Source: Isoperla grammatica
Lineage: Eukaryota > Arthropoda > Insecta > Plecoptera > Perlodidae
Reading direction: 5' to 3'
Assembly (NCBI GenBank): GCA_945910005.1
Contig: OX246745.1
Span: 37,436,482-37,500,481 of the forward strand
Length of the DNA stretch: 64,000 nt
The position numbers were made by a program, and so were the translations under genes. The notes beneath the pieces are model-generated. The model ran no database searches. It worked only from the letters and a program-made list of their open reading frames with translations, and was not told the DNA's origin. Of this stretch, positions 36,800 to 48,125 are shown piece after piece (within the stretch, counting starts at the first letter, position 1; every line of letters begins with the position of its first letter).

Positions 36800-39143
36800 C
36801 TTCTGTCAGCCAGGCTCTCAGTCTAGTAAGCCCGGACATGTGTAGTGAGTGTAGTAGTGAGTGAGTGTGCAATGCTACGCTGCTTCTGTCAGCCAGGCTG
36901 TCAGTCTAGTAAGCCCGGACATGTGTAGTGAGTAAAGTAGTGAGTGTGCAATGCTACGCTGCTTCTGTGAGCCAGGCTGTCAGTCTAGTAAGCCCGGACA
37001 TGTGTAGTGAGTATAGTAGTGAGTGAGTGTGCAATGCTACGCTGCACCTGTGAGACAGGCTGTCAGTCTAGTAAGCCCGGACATGTGTAGTGAGTATAGT
37101 AGTGAGTGTGCAATGCTACGCTGCTTCTGTGAGCCAGGCTGTCAGTCTAGTAAGCCCGGACATGTGTAGTGACTATAGTAGTGAGTGAGTGTGCAATGCA
37201 ACGCTGCTTCTGGCAGCCAGGCTGTCAGTCTAGTAAGCCAGGACATGTGTAGTGAGTATAGTAGTGAGTGTGCAATGCTACGCTGCTTCTGTCAGCCAGG
37301 CTGTCAGTCAAGTAAGCCCGGACATGTGTAGTGAGTATAGTAGTGAGTGTGCAATGCTACGCTGCTTCTGTCAGCCAGGCTGTCAGTCTAGTAAGCCCAG
37401 ACATGTGTAGTGAGTATAGTAGTGAGTGTGCAATGCTACGCTGGTTCTGTGAGCCAGGCTGTCAGTCTAGTAAGCCCGGACATCTGAAGTGAGTATAGTA
37501 GTGAGTGAGTGTGCAATGCTACGCTGCTTCTGTGAGCCAAGCTTTCAGTCTAGTAAGCCCGGACATGTGTAGTGAGTATAGTACTGAGTGTGAAATGCTA
37601 CGCCACTGTGAGCCAGGCTGTCAGTCTAGTAAGCCCGGACATGTGGTGTGAGTATAGTAGTGAGTGAGTGTGCAATGCGACGCTGCTTCTGTCTGCCAGG
37701 CTGTCAGTCAAGTAAGCCCGGACATGTGTAGTGAGTAACGTAGTGAGAGTGCAATGTTACGCTGCTTCTGTGAGCAGGGCTGTCAGTCTAGTAAGCCCGG
37801 ACATGTGTAGTGAGTATAGTAGTGAGTGTGCAATGCTTCGCTGCTTCTGTCAGCCAGGCTGTCAGTCTAGTAAGCCCGGACATGTGTAGTGAGTATAGTA
37901 GTGAGTGTGCAATGCTACGCTGCTTCTGTCAGCCAGGCTGTCAGTCAAGTAAGCCCGGCCATGTGTAGTGAGTATAGTAGTGATTGAGTGTGCAATGCTA
38001 CGCTGCTTCTGTGAGCCATGCTGTCAGTCTAGTAAGCCCGGCCATGTGAAGTGAGTATAGTAGTGAGTGTGCAATGCTACGCTGCTTTTGTGAGCCAGGC
38101 TGTCAGCCCGGACATGTGTGGTGAGTATAGAAGTGAGTGAGTGTGCAATGCTACGCTGCTTCTGTGAGCCAGGCTGTCAGTCTAGTAAGCCCGGACATGT
38201 GTAGTGAGTATTGTAGTGAGTGTGCAATGCTACGCTGCTTCTGTCAGCCAGGCTGTCAGTATAGTTACCCCGGACATGTGTAGTGAGTATAGTAGTGAGT
38301 GAGTGTGCAATGCTACGCTGCTTCTGTGAGCCAGGCTGTCAGTCAAGTAAGCCCGGACATGTGTTGCGAGTACAGTAGTGAGTGAACAATGCTACGCTGC
38401 TTCTGTGAGCCAGGCTGTCAGTCTAGTAAGCCCGGACATGTGCAGTGAGTATAGAAGTGAGTGAGTGTGCAATGCTACGCTGCTTCTGTCAGTCAGGCTG
38501 TGGGTCTAGTAAGCCCGGACATGTGTAGTGAGTTTAGAAGTGAGTGAGTGTGCAATGCTACGCTGCTTCTGTCAGTCTAGTAGGCTGAGACATTTGTAGT
38601 GAGTATAGTAGTGAGTGAGTGTGCAATGCTACGCTGCTTCTGTCAGCCAGGCTGTCAGTCTAGTAAGCCCGGCCATGTGTAGTGAGTATAGTAGTGAGTG
38701 AGTGTGCAATGCTACGCTGATTCTGTGAGCCAGGCTGTCAGTCTAGTAAGCCCGGACATGTGTAGTAAGTATAAAAGTGAGTGTGTGTGCAATGCTTCGC
38801 TGCTTCTGTGAGCCAGGCTGTCAGTCTAGTAAGCCCGGACATGTGTACTGAGTATGGTAGTGAGTGTGCAATGCTACGCTGCTTCTGTCAGCCAGGCTGT
38901 CAGTCTAGTAACCCCGGACATGTATAGTGAGTTTAGTAGTGAGAGTGCAATGCTACGCTGCTTCTGTGAGCCAGGCTGTCATTGTAGTATGCCCGGACAT
39001 GTGTAGTGAGTATAGTATTGAGTGTGCAATGCTACGCTGCTTCTGTCAGCCAGGCAATCAGTCTAGTAAGCCCGGACATGTGTAGTGAGTATAGCAGTGA
39101 GTGTGCAATGCTACGCTGCTTCTGTGAGCCAGGCTGTCAGTAA
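36800..39143. repeat. Satellite A array, unit 5 (shortest)
   Basis: Only 2.3 kb of A monomers. The first kilobase matches the start of array 6. From about 37780 it matches the end of array 4. The short length results from the crossover that made the 4521-bp duplication. Confidence 0.95.
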
Positions 39144-39938
39144 GTAGGCCCGTACATTGCCCTATCTGGTAATAGACTGCCGCGGGCTCATAACAGGACT
39201 CGAAAATCATCTTCCCACATTTACACATTCCAAGAACGTAGTTCCCATGTCTGGACCATAGATTGCACCATAACGTCCGTAGACAGTTTTGATGCACCCT
39301 GCCCAGTGTTTGGCCCCTTCCCCTAGTAGGCCCCTAGTAGGCTCCCATTTAGCCCCCAGTAAGCCCCCAGTGGTAGGTCGATTTAGGCTGGTGTTACAAC
39401 TTATGCCAGAAAGAGAATTATTAGGACCTCTTTTGAGTCATGGGTGCATATTTGAGAGCACTTTTTAATCATCTAGTTTTTCAAATCTTTATTCATCGCA
39501 CGTAGCCTTCATCAATTTTCCACTTTCTACTTTCTCTCTTCTTCCTACTGGCCAGTCCTCTTCCATCGCCCACAAACCCCGTTAAGGGCAGTATTCCAGT
39601 TTGAAGCGATGGATGAATATGTGATAAATGCCCAATAGAAAAAAGGAATCAAGACAAATCTCGTAAATCGGTTACTGGTTTATTGATAATGAGGGAGCGA
39701 GGTCGATTGTTGCGCGAAAACTACGTTGACCAGTACACACATAGGGAAACTCCCCCTCCCCCCTGCGGAATATTGTAGAACTATATATTATGATAAAGTG
39801 ATAAATTTGGAGTAAAACTTGACTTGTTGGTCACATGGCCAGTGGTGGGTGTGGCACCCAGGGGTGTCCAAAAGGTGAATTTTGCTGATTTTGTGACCAT
39901 AATTTATTTTTTAACACCCAAACCAATAAACCGACTGA
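39144..39938. repeat. 795-bp spacer, copy 5
   Basis: By eye the same as copies 3 and 4. It lies in the second copy of the 4521-bp duplication. No gene recognised. Confidence 0.9.
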
Positions 39939-41320
39939 TATCTCTTTGTTGAAACTTCTTTGTCATTGATTGTTGTTTATTCTTTGATTGTATGTATTGA
40001 GGTGTTTGATCAACAGACACATCTTTGTTGAAACTTCTTTGTCATTGATTGTTGTTTATTCTTTGATTGTATGTATTGAGGTGTTTGATCAACAGACATA
40101 TCTTAGATGAAACTTCTTTGTCATTGATTGTTGTTTATTCTTTGATTGTATGTATTGAGGTGTTTGATCAACAAACATATCTTTGTTGAAACTTCTTTGT
40201 CATTGATTGTTGTTTATTTTTTGATTGTATGTATTAAGGTGTTTGATCAACAGACATATCTTTGTTGAAACTCCTTTGTCTTTGATTGTTGTTAATTCTT
40301 TGATTGTATGTATTGAGGTGTTCTATCAACAGACATATCTTCGTTGAAATTTCTTTGTCATTGATTGTTGTTTATTTTTTCATTGTATGTTTTGAGTTGT
40401 TTGATCAACTGACATCTCTTTGTTAAAACTTCTTGGTCATTGATTGTTGTTTATTCTTTGATTGTATGTTTCGAGGTGTTTGAGCATCAGACATATCTTT
40501 GTTGAAATTTCTTTGTCATTGATTGTTGTTTATTCTTTAAATGTATGTATTGAGGTGTTTGATCAACAGACATATCTTCGTTGAAACTTCTTTGTCATCG
40601 ATTGTTGTTTATTCTTTGATTGTATGTATTGAGGTGTTTGATCAACAGACATATCTTTGTTGAAACTTCTTTGTCATTGATTGTTGTTTATTCTTTGATT
40701 GTATGTATTGAGGTGTTTGATCAACAATCATATCTTCGTTGAAACTTCCTTGTCATTTGATTGTTGTTTATTCTTTGATTGTATGTATTGAGGTGTTTGA
40801 TCAACAGACATATCTTTGTTGAACCTTCTTTGTCATTGATTGTTGTTTATTCTTTGATTGTGAGTATTGAGGTGTTTTTTCAACAGACATATCTTCGTTG
40901 AAACTTCTTTATCATTGATTGTTGTTTATTCTTTGATTGTATGTATAAAGTTGTTTGATCAACAGACATATCTTTGTTAAAACTTCTTTGTCATTGATTG
41001 TTGTTTATTCTTAGATTGTATGTATTGAGATGTTTGATCAACAGACATATCTTTGTTGAAACTTCTTTGTCATTGATTGTTGTTTATTCTTTGATTGTAT
41101 GTATTGAGGTGTTTGATCAACAGACATATCTTGGTTGAAACTTCTTTGTCATTGATTGTTGTTTATTCTTTGATTGTAGGTATTGAGTTGTTTGATCAAC
41201 TGACATCTCTTTGTTGAAACTTCTTTGTCATTGATTGTTGTTTATTCTTTGATTGTTTGTATTGAGGTGTTTGATCAAACAGATATATCTTTGTTGAAAC
41301 TTCTTTGTCATTGATTGTTG
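39939..41320. repeat. Satellite B array, unit 5
   Basis: About 17.5 B monomers, copy of the unit 4 array at a 4521-bp offset. It ends at the common junction cattgattgttg / cttctgtcagcc. Confidence 0.96.
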
Positions 41321-44300
41321 CTTCTGTCAGCCAGGCTCTCAGTCTAGTAAGCCCGGACATGTGTAGTGAGTGTAGTAGTGAGTGAGTGTGCAATGCTACG
41401 CTGCTTCTGTCAGCCAGGCTGTCAGTCTAGTAAGCCCGGACATGTGTAGTGAGTAAAGTAGTGAGTGTGCAATGCTACGCTGCTTCTGTGAGCCAGGCTG
41501 TCAGTCTAGTAAGCCCGGACATGTGTAGTGAGTATAGTAGTGAGTGAGTGTGCAATGCTACGCTGCACCTGTGAGACAGGCTGTCAGTCTAGTAAGCCCG
41601 GACATGTGTAGTGAGTATAGTAGTGAGTGTGCAATGCTACGCTGCTTCTGTGAGCCAGGCTGTCAGTCTAGTAAGCCCGGACATGTGTAGTGACTATAGT
41701 AGTGAGTGAGTGTGCAATGCAACGCTGCTTCTGGCAGCCAGGCTGTCAGTCTAGTAAGCCAGGACATGTGTAGTGAGTATAGTAGTGAGTGTGCAATGCT
41801 ACGCTGCTTCTGTCAGCCAGGCTGTCAGTCAAGTAAGCCCGGACATGTGTAGTGAGTATAGTAGTGAGTGTGCAATGCTACGCTGCTTCTGTCAGCCAGG
41901 CTGTCAGTCTAGTAAGCCCAGACATGTGTAGTGAGTATAGTAGTGAGTGTGCAATGCTACGCTGGTTCTGTGAGCCAGGCTGTCAGTCTAGTAAGCCCGG
42001 ACATCTGAAGTGAGTATAGTAGTGAGTGAGTGTGCAATGCTACGCTGCTTCTGTGAGCCAAGCTTTCAGTCTAGTAAGCCCGGACATGTGTAGTGAGTAT
42101 AGTACTGAGTGTGAAATGCTACGACACTGTGAGCCAGGCTGTCAGTCTAGTAAGCCCGGACATGTGGTGTGAGTATAGTAGTGAGTGAGTGTGCAATGCG
42201 ACGCTGCTTCTGTCTGCCAGGCTGTCAGTCAAGTAAGCCCGGACATGTGTAGTGAGTAACGTAGTGAGAGTGCAATGTTACGCTGCTTCTGTGAGCAGGG
42301 CTGTAAGTCTAGTTAGCCCGGGCATGTGTAGTGAGTATAGTAGTGAGTGTGCAATGTTAGCTGCTTCTTTGAGCCAGGCTGTCGATCTAGTAAGCCCGTA
42401 CATGTGTAGTGAGTATAGTAGTGAGTAAATGTGCAATGCTACGCTGCTTCTGTCAGCCAGGCTGTCAGTCTTGTAAACGATCATGAGTAGTGAGTATAGT
42501 AGTGAGTGTGCAATGCTACTCTGCTTCTGTGAGCCAGACTGTCAGTCTAGTAAGGCCGGCCATGTGTAGTGAGTATAGTAGTGAGTGTGCAATTCTACGC
42601 TGCTTCTGTGAGCCAGACTGTCAGCCTAGTAAGCCCGGACATGTGTATTGAGTATAGTAGTGACTGTGCAATGCTACGCTGCTTCTGTCAGCCAGGTTTT
42701 CAGTCTAGTAAGCCCGGACATGTGTATTGAGTATAGAAGTGAGTATGCAATGCTACGCTGCTTCTGTCAGCCAGGCTGTCAGTCTAGTTAGCCCGGACAT
42801 GTGTAGTGAGTACAGAAGTGAGTGAGGGTGCAATGCTACGCTGCTTCTGTCAGCCAGGCTGTCAGTCTAGTAAGCCCGGACATGTGTAGTGAGTATAGTA
42901 GTGAGTGTGCAATGCTACGCTGCTTCTGTGAGCCAGGCTGTCAGTCTAGTAAGCCCGGATATGTGCAGTGAGTATAGTAGTAAGTGAGTGTGCAATGCTA
43001 CGCTGCTTCTGTAAGCCAGGCTGAGACTCTAGTAAGCCCGGACTTGTGTAGTGAGTATAGTAGTGAGTGAGTGTGCAATGCTACGCTGCTTCTGTCAGTC
43101 TAGTAGGCCCGGACATGTGTAGTTAGTATAGTAGTGAGTGAGTGTGCAATGCTACGCTGATTCTGTCAGCCAGGCTGTCAGTCTAGTAAGCCCGGCCATG
43201 TGTAGTGAGTATAGAAGTGAGTAAGTGTGCCATGCTACGCTGCTTCTGTCAGCCAGGCTGTCAGTCAAGTAAGCCCGGACATGTGTAGTAAGTATAGTAG
43301 TGAGTGAATGTGCAATGCTACGCTGCTTCTGTGAGCCAGGCTGTCAGTCTAGTAAGCCCGGACATGTGAAGTGAGTATAGTTGTGAGTGTGCAATGCGAC
43401 GCTGCTTCTGTGAGCAAGGCTGTCAGTCTTGTAAGCCGGGACATGTGTATGGAGTACAGTTGTGAGTGTACAATGCTACGCTGTTTCTGTGAGCCAGGCT
43501 GTCAGTCTAGTAAGCCCGGACATGTGTAGTGAGTACAGTTGTGAGTGTACAATGCTACGCTGCACCTGTGAGCCAGGATGTCAGTCTAGTAAGCCCAGCC
43601 ATGTGAATTGAGTATAGTAGTGAGTGAGTGTGCAATGCTACGCTGCTTCTGTCAGCCAGGCTGTCAGTCTAGTAAGCCCGGACATGTGTAGTAAATATAG
43701 TAGTGAGTGAGTGTGCAATGCTACGCTGCTTCTGTCAGTCTAGTTGGCCCGGACATGTGTAGTGAGTATAGTTGTGAGTGAGTGTGCAATACTACGCTGC
43801 TTCTGTCATCCAGGCTGTCAATCTAGTTAGCCCGGCCATGTGTAGTGAGTATAGTAGTGAGTGAGTGTGCAATGCTACGCTGCTTCTATCAGCCAGGCTG
43901 TCAGTCTAGTAAGCCCGGACATGTGTAGTGAGTATAGTAGTGACTGTGTAATGCTACGCTGCTTCTGTGAGCCAGGCTGTCAGTCTAGTAAGCCCGGCCA
44001 TGTGTAGTGATTATAGTAGTGAGTGTGCAATGCTACTCTGCTTCTGTCAGCCAGGCTGTCTGTCTAGTAAGCCCGGACATGTGTAGTGAGTATAGTAGTG
44101 AGTGTGCAATGCTACGCTGCTTCTGTGAGCCAGGCTGTCAGTCTAGTAAGCCCGGACATGTGTAGTGAGTATAGTAGTGAGTGTGCAATGCTACGCTGCT
44201 TCTGTCAGCCAGGCTGTCAGTCTAGTAAGCCCGGACATGTGTAGTGAGTATAGTAGTGAGTGTGCAATGCTACGCTGCTTCTGTGAGCCAGGCTGTCAGT

Positions 44301-46633
44301 CTAGTAAGCCCGGCGTTGTGTAGTGAGTATAGTAGTGAGTGTGCAATGCTACGCTGCTTCTGTCAGCCAGGCTGTCAGTCTAGTAAGCCCGGACATGTGT
44401 AGTGAGTATAGTAGTGAGTGAGTGTGCAATGCTACGCTGCTTCTGTCAGCCAGGCTGTAATTCTAGTTAGCCCGGACATGTGTAGTGAGTATAGAAGTGA
44501 GTGTGCAATGCTACGCTGCTTCTGTCAGCCAGGCTGTCAGTCTAGTAAGCCTGGACATGTGTAGTGAGTATAGTAGTGAGTGTGCAATGCTACGCTGCTT
44601 CTGTGAGCCAGCCTGTCAGTCTAGTAAGCCCGGAAATGTGCAGTGAGTATAGTAGTGAGTGAGTGTGCAATGCTACGCTGCTTCTGTCAGCCAGGCTGTA
44701 AGAGATGTAAGCTCGGACTTGTGTAGTGAGTATAGTAGTGAGTGAGTGTGCAATGCTACGCTGCTTCTGTCAGTCTAGTAGGCCCAGACATGTGTAGTGA
44801 GTATAGTAGTGAGTGAGTGTGCAATGATTCGCTGCTTCTGTCAGCCAGGCTGTCAGTCTAGTAAGCCCGGCTATGTGTAGTGAGTATAGTAGTGAGTAAG
44901 TGTGCAATGCTACGCTGCTTCTGTCAGCCAAGCTGTCAGTCAAGTAAGCCCGGACATGTGTAGTAAGTATAGTAGTGAGTGAGTGTGCAATGCTACGCTG
45001 CTATTGTGTGCCAGGCTGTCAGTCTAGTAAGCCCGGACATGTGTAGTGAGTATAGTAGTAAGTGTGCAATGCTACGCTGCTTCTGTCAGCCAGGCTGTCA
45101 GTCTAGTAAGCCCGGACATGTGTAGTGAGTATAGTAGTGAGTGTGCAATGCTAAGCTGCTTCTGTGAGCCAGGCTGGCAGTCTAGTAAGCCCGGACATGT
45201 GTAGTGAGTATAGTAGTGAGTGAGTGTGTAATGCTACGCTGCTTCTGTGAGCCAGGCTGTCAGTCTAGTAAGCCCGGACATGTGTATGGAGTACAGTAGT
45301 GAGTGTACAATGCTACGCTGCTTCTGTGAGCTAGGCTGTCAGTCTAGTAAGCCCGGACATGTGTAGTGAGTACAGTAGTGAGTGTACAATGCAACGCTGC
45401 TTCTGTGAGCCAGGCTGTCAGTCTAGTAGGCCCGGACATGTGTAGTGAGTATGGTAGTGAGTGAGTGTGCAATGCTACGCTGCTTCTGTCAGCCAGGCTG
45501 TCAGTCTAGTAAGCCCGGCCATGTGTAGTGAGTATAGTAGTGAGTGAGTGTGCAATGCTACGCTGCTTCTGTGAGCCAGGCAGTCAGTCTTGTAGGCCCG
45601 GACATGTGTAGTGAGTATAGTAGTGAGTGAGTGTGCAATGCTACGCTGCTTCTGTCAGCCAGGCTGTCAGTCTAGTAAGCCCGGCCATGTGTAGTGAGTA
45701 TAGTAGTGAGTGAGTGTGCAATGCTACGCTGCTTCTGTCAGCCAGGCTGTCAGTCTAGTAAGCCCGGACATGTGAAGTGAGTATAGTAGTGAGTTAGTGT
45801 GCAATGCTATGCTGCTTTTGTTATCCAGGCTGTCAGTCTAGTAAGCCCGGACATGTGTAGTGAGTAAAGTAGTGAGTGTGCAATGCTACGCTGCTTCTGT
45901 CAGCCGGGCTGTCAGTCTTGTAAGCCCGGACATGTGTAGTGAGTATAGTAGTGAGTGTGCAATGCTACGCTTCTTCTGTCAGCCAGGCTGTCAGTCTCGT
46001 AAGCCCGGACATGTGTAGTGATTATAGTAGTGAGTGTGCAATGCTACGCTGCTTCTGTGAGCCAGGCTGTCAGTCTAGTAAGCCCGGACATGTGTAGTTA
46101 GTATAGTAGTGAGTGTGCAATGCTACGCTACTTCTGTCAGCCAGGCTGTCAGTCTAGTTAGCCCGGACATGTGTAGTGAGTATAGTAGTGATTGTGCAAT
46201 GCTTCGCTGCTTCTGTCAGCCAGGCTGTCAGTCTAGTAAGCCCTGACATGTGTAGTGAGTATAGAAGTGAGTGTACAATGCTACGCTGCTTCTGTGAGCC
46301 AGGCTGTCAGTCTAGTAAGCCCGGACATGTGTCGTGAGTATAGTAGTGAGTGTGCAATGCTACGCTGCTTCTGTGAGCCAGGCTGTCAGTCTAGTAAGCC
46401 CGGACATGTGAAGTGAGTATAGTAGTGAGTGAGTGTGCAATGCTACGCTGCTTCTGTCAGCCAGGCTGTCAGTCTAGTAAGCCCGGACATGTGTAGCGAG
46501 TATAGTAGTGTGTGTGTAATGCTACGCTGCTTCTGTCAGCCTGGCTGTCAGTCTAGTAAGCCCGGACATGTGTAGTGAGTATAGTAGTGAGTGTGCAATG
46601 CTACGCTGCTTCTGTGAGCCAGGCTGTCAGTTA
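41321..46633. repeat. Satellite A array, unit 6 (divergent)
   Basis: About 5.3 kb of A monomers. The first kilobase is the end of the 4521-bp duplication. From about 42301 the monomers are more varied and lack the landmark order found in arrays 1-4, such as the tatcgag monomer. Examples of private variants are gtatggagtacag, gtaagagatgtaagctcgg and gtgtaatgctacg. This looks like an older, less recently homogenised part of the locus. No gene seen. Confidence 0.95.
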
Positions 46634-48125
46634 GTAGGCCCGTACATTGCCCTTGCTGGTTATAGACTGCCGCGGGCTCATAACAGGACTCGAAAATCAT
46701 CTTCCCACATTTACACATTCCAAGAGCGTAGTTCCCATGTCTGAACCATAGATAGCACCATAACGTCCGTAGACAGTATTGATGCACCTTGCCCAGTGTT
46801 TGGCCCCTTCCCCTAGTAGGCCCCTAGTAGGCTTCTCAGTGGCGTATCTAGGAATTATTTCGGGGGGGGTTATGAGGGAAAAGTGCGATGAGGGGACTGA
46901 AAGGGGTCTGGGGCGAAGCCCCAGCCGCCGGAGGCCATTTCGCCCAAGGCGAAATTTTTTTTCACTTCTATAATTATTTCGTGCCTTTTGGACTCAAAGA
47001 ATACTACTCGAACCATTACTCATTTGTTTGTATTATATTGAAGTTACAGTTTTACAGTAGGTATTAATAGTTCTAAATAAGAATAGCAAAGAAATTGTGT
47101 TTTTAATGTATTATGGTTGTTCAATATAATAATAATAATCTCAACATAAAGTGAAACATTGTGGTCACAAGTCAGATACATTATTGAAATTTAAATTCAC
47201 AGACCGTGATATTATAATATTAGATTCATGCTTTTTTATTTATAGGTACCCTCACTTTTACTGGTTCGAGTGAAAGGTGTATTAGTTGTAGATGAACACA
47301 TAAATAATATAATTGAATTATTGAAAGAAATTATTTATCTTATCTAAGTGAAGTGGTATGATAAATATAATGAAAATGTTGTTTGTTGCGATTGTTATAC
47401 ACGGAAGTCGTTTACGGATCTTACAATATAGTATTAAGTAATTGTAGTATTAAGTTAAATCATTCTCGATGTAGTTTCGGGAGGGGTTTAAACCCCATTA
47501 AACCCCCCCCTTAGTTACGCCACTGAGGCTCCTATTTAGCCCCCAGTAAGCCCCCAGTGGTAGGTCGATTTAGGCTGGTATTACAACTTATGCCAGAAAG
47601 AGAATTATTAGGACCTCTTTTGAGTCATGGGTGCATATTTGAGAGCACTTTTTAAACATCTAGTTTTTCAAATCTTTATTCATCGCACGTAGCCTTCATC
47701 AATTTTCCACTTTCTACTTTCTCTCTTCTTCCTACTGGCCAGTCCTCTTCCATCGCCCACAAACCCCGTTAAGGGCAGTATTCCAGTTTGAAGCGATGGA
47801 TGAATATGTGATAAATGCCCAATAGAAAAAACGAATCAAGACAAATCTCGTAAATCGGTTACTGGTTTATTGATAATGAGGGAGCGAGGTCGATTGTTGC
47901 GCGAAAACTACGTAGACCAGTACACACATAGGGAAACTCCCCCTCCCCCTTGCGGAATATTGTAGACCTATATATTATGATAAAGTGATAAATTTGGAGT
48001 AGAACTTGACTTGTTGGTCACATGGCCAGTGGTGGGTGTGGCACCCAGGGGTGTCCAAAAGGTGAATTTTGCTGATTTTGTGACCATAATTTATTTTTTA
48101 ACACCCAAACCAATAAACCGACTGA
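46634..48125. repeat. 795-bp spacer, copy 6, split by a hAT-type insertion
   Basis: This is the most divergent spacer (for example ccttgctggttatagac, aagagcgtag, tctgaacc, gatagcaccata). Removing the 689-bp insertion and one 8-bp target copy leaves 795 bp, the same length as the five other copies. Its 79-codon minus-strand frame (46787-46548) differs from the others at about seven residues, and the changes I checked are all replacements. That argues against selection on the peptide. Confidence 0.9.
46837..47525. mobile_element. Non-autonomous hAT-type element, copy 1
   Basis: A 689-bp insertion in spacer 6. The ends are cagtggcgtatcta and, inverted, tagttacgccactg, giving imperfect terminal inverted repeats of about 16 bp. 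It is flanked by aggcttct (46829-46836) and aggctcct (47526-47533), an 8-bp target duplication with one mismatch. The uninterrupted spacers read aggctccc at this place. An 8-bp duplication with CAGTGGCG ends fits the hAT superfamily. Just inside the left end is a GC-rich block of small palindromes (ggggcgaagcccc, gccgccggaggc, ttcgcccaaggcgaa), then AT-rich filler and no transposase frame. A frame at 46779-46973 merely crosses the left end. Superfamily is inferred from the ends and the duplication. Confidence 0.88.

Larger units (their letters stand above)
22320..36941. repeat. 7311-bp tandem duplication, two adjacent copies
   Basis: About 22320-29630 and 29631-36941 are two adjacent, almost identical copies. 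Each contains most of an A array, one 795-bp spacer, one B array and the start of the next A array. Spacers (27312 and 34623), B starts (28107 and 35418) and B-to-A junctions (29489 and 36800) are all exactly 7311 bp apart. The breakpoint lies in the shared word gtgagtgtgca. To its left, 22310 reads atagaagtgagtg and 29622 reads aaagtagtgagtg. By eye the copies differ at very few bases, one being gagttgtgag at 24537 against gagtagtgag at 31848. The arrangement fits unequal crossing-over between A monomers. Confidence 0.85.
33260..42301. repeat. 4521-bp tandem duplication, two adjacent copies
   Basis: About 33260-37780 and 37781-42301 are adjacent near-identical copies. Each holds the end of an A array, one spacer, one B array and the start of the next A array. 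Spacer starts (34623 and 39144), B starts (35418 and 39939) and junctions (36800 and 41321) are all 4521 bp apart. Sequence after the second copy (about 42301 on, ctgtaagtctagttagcccg) differs from that after the first. The join at about 37780 lies in gctgtcagtctag, shared by all A monomers. One visible difference is acgccactg (37602) against acgacactg (42122). Confidence 0.85.
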
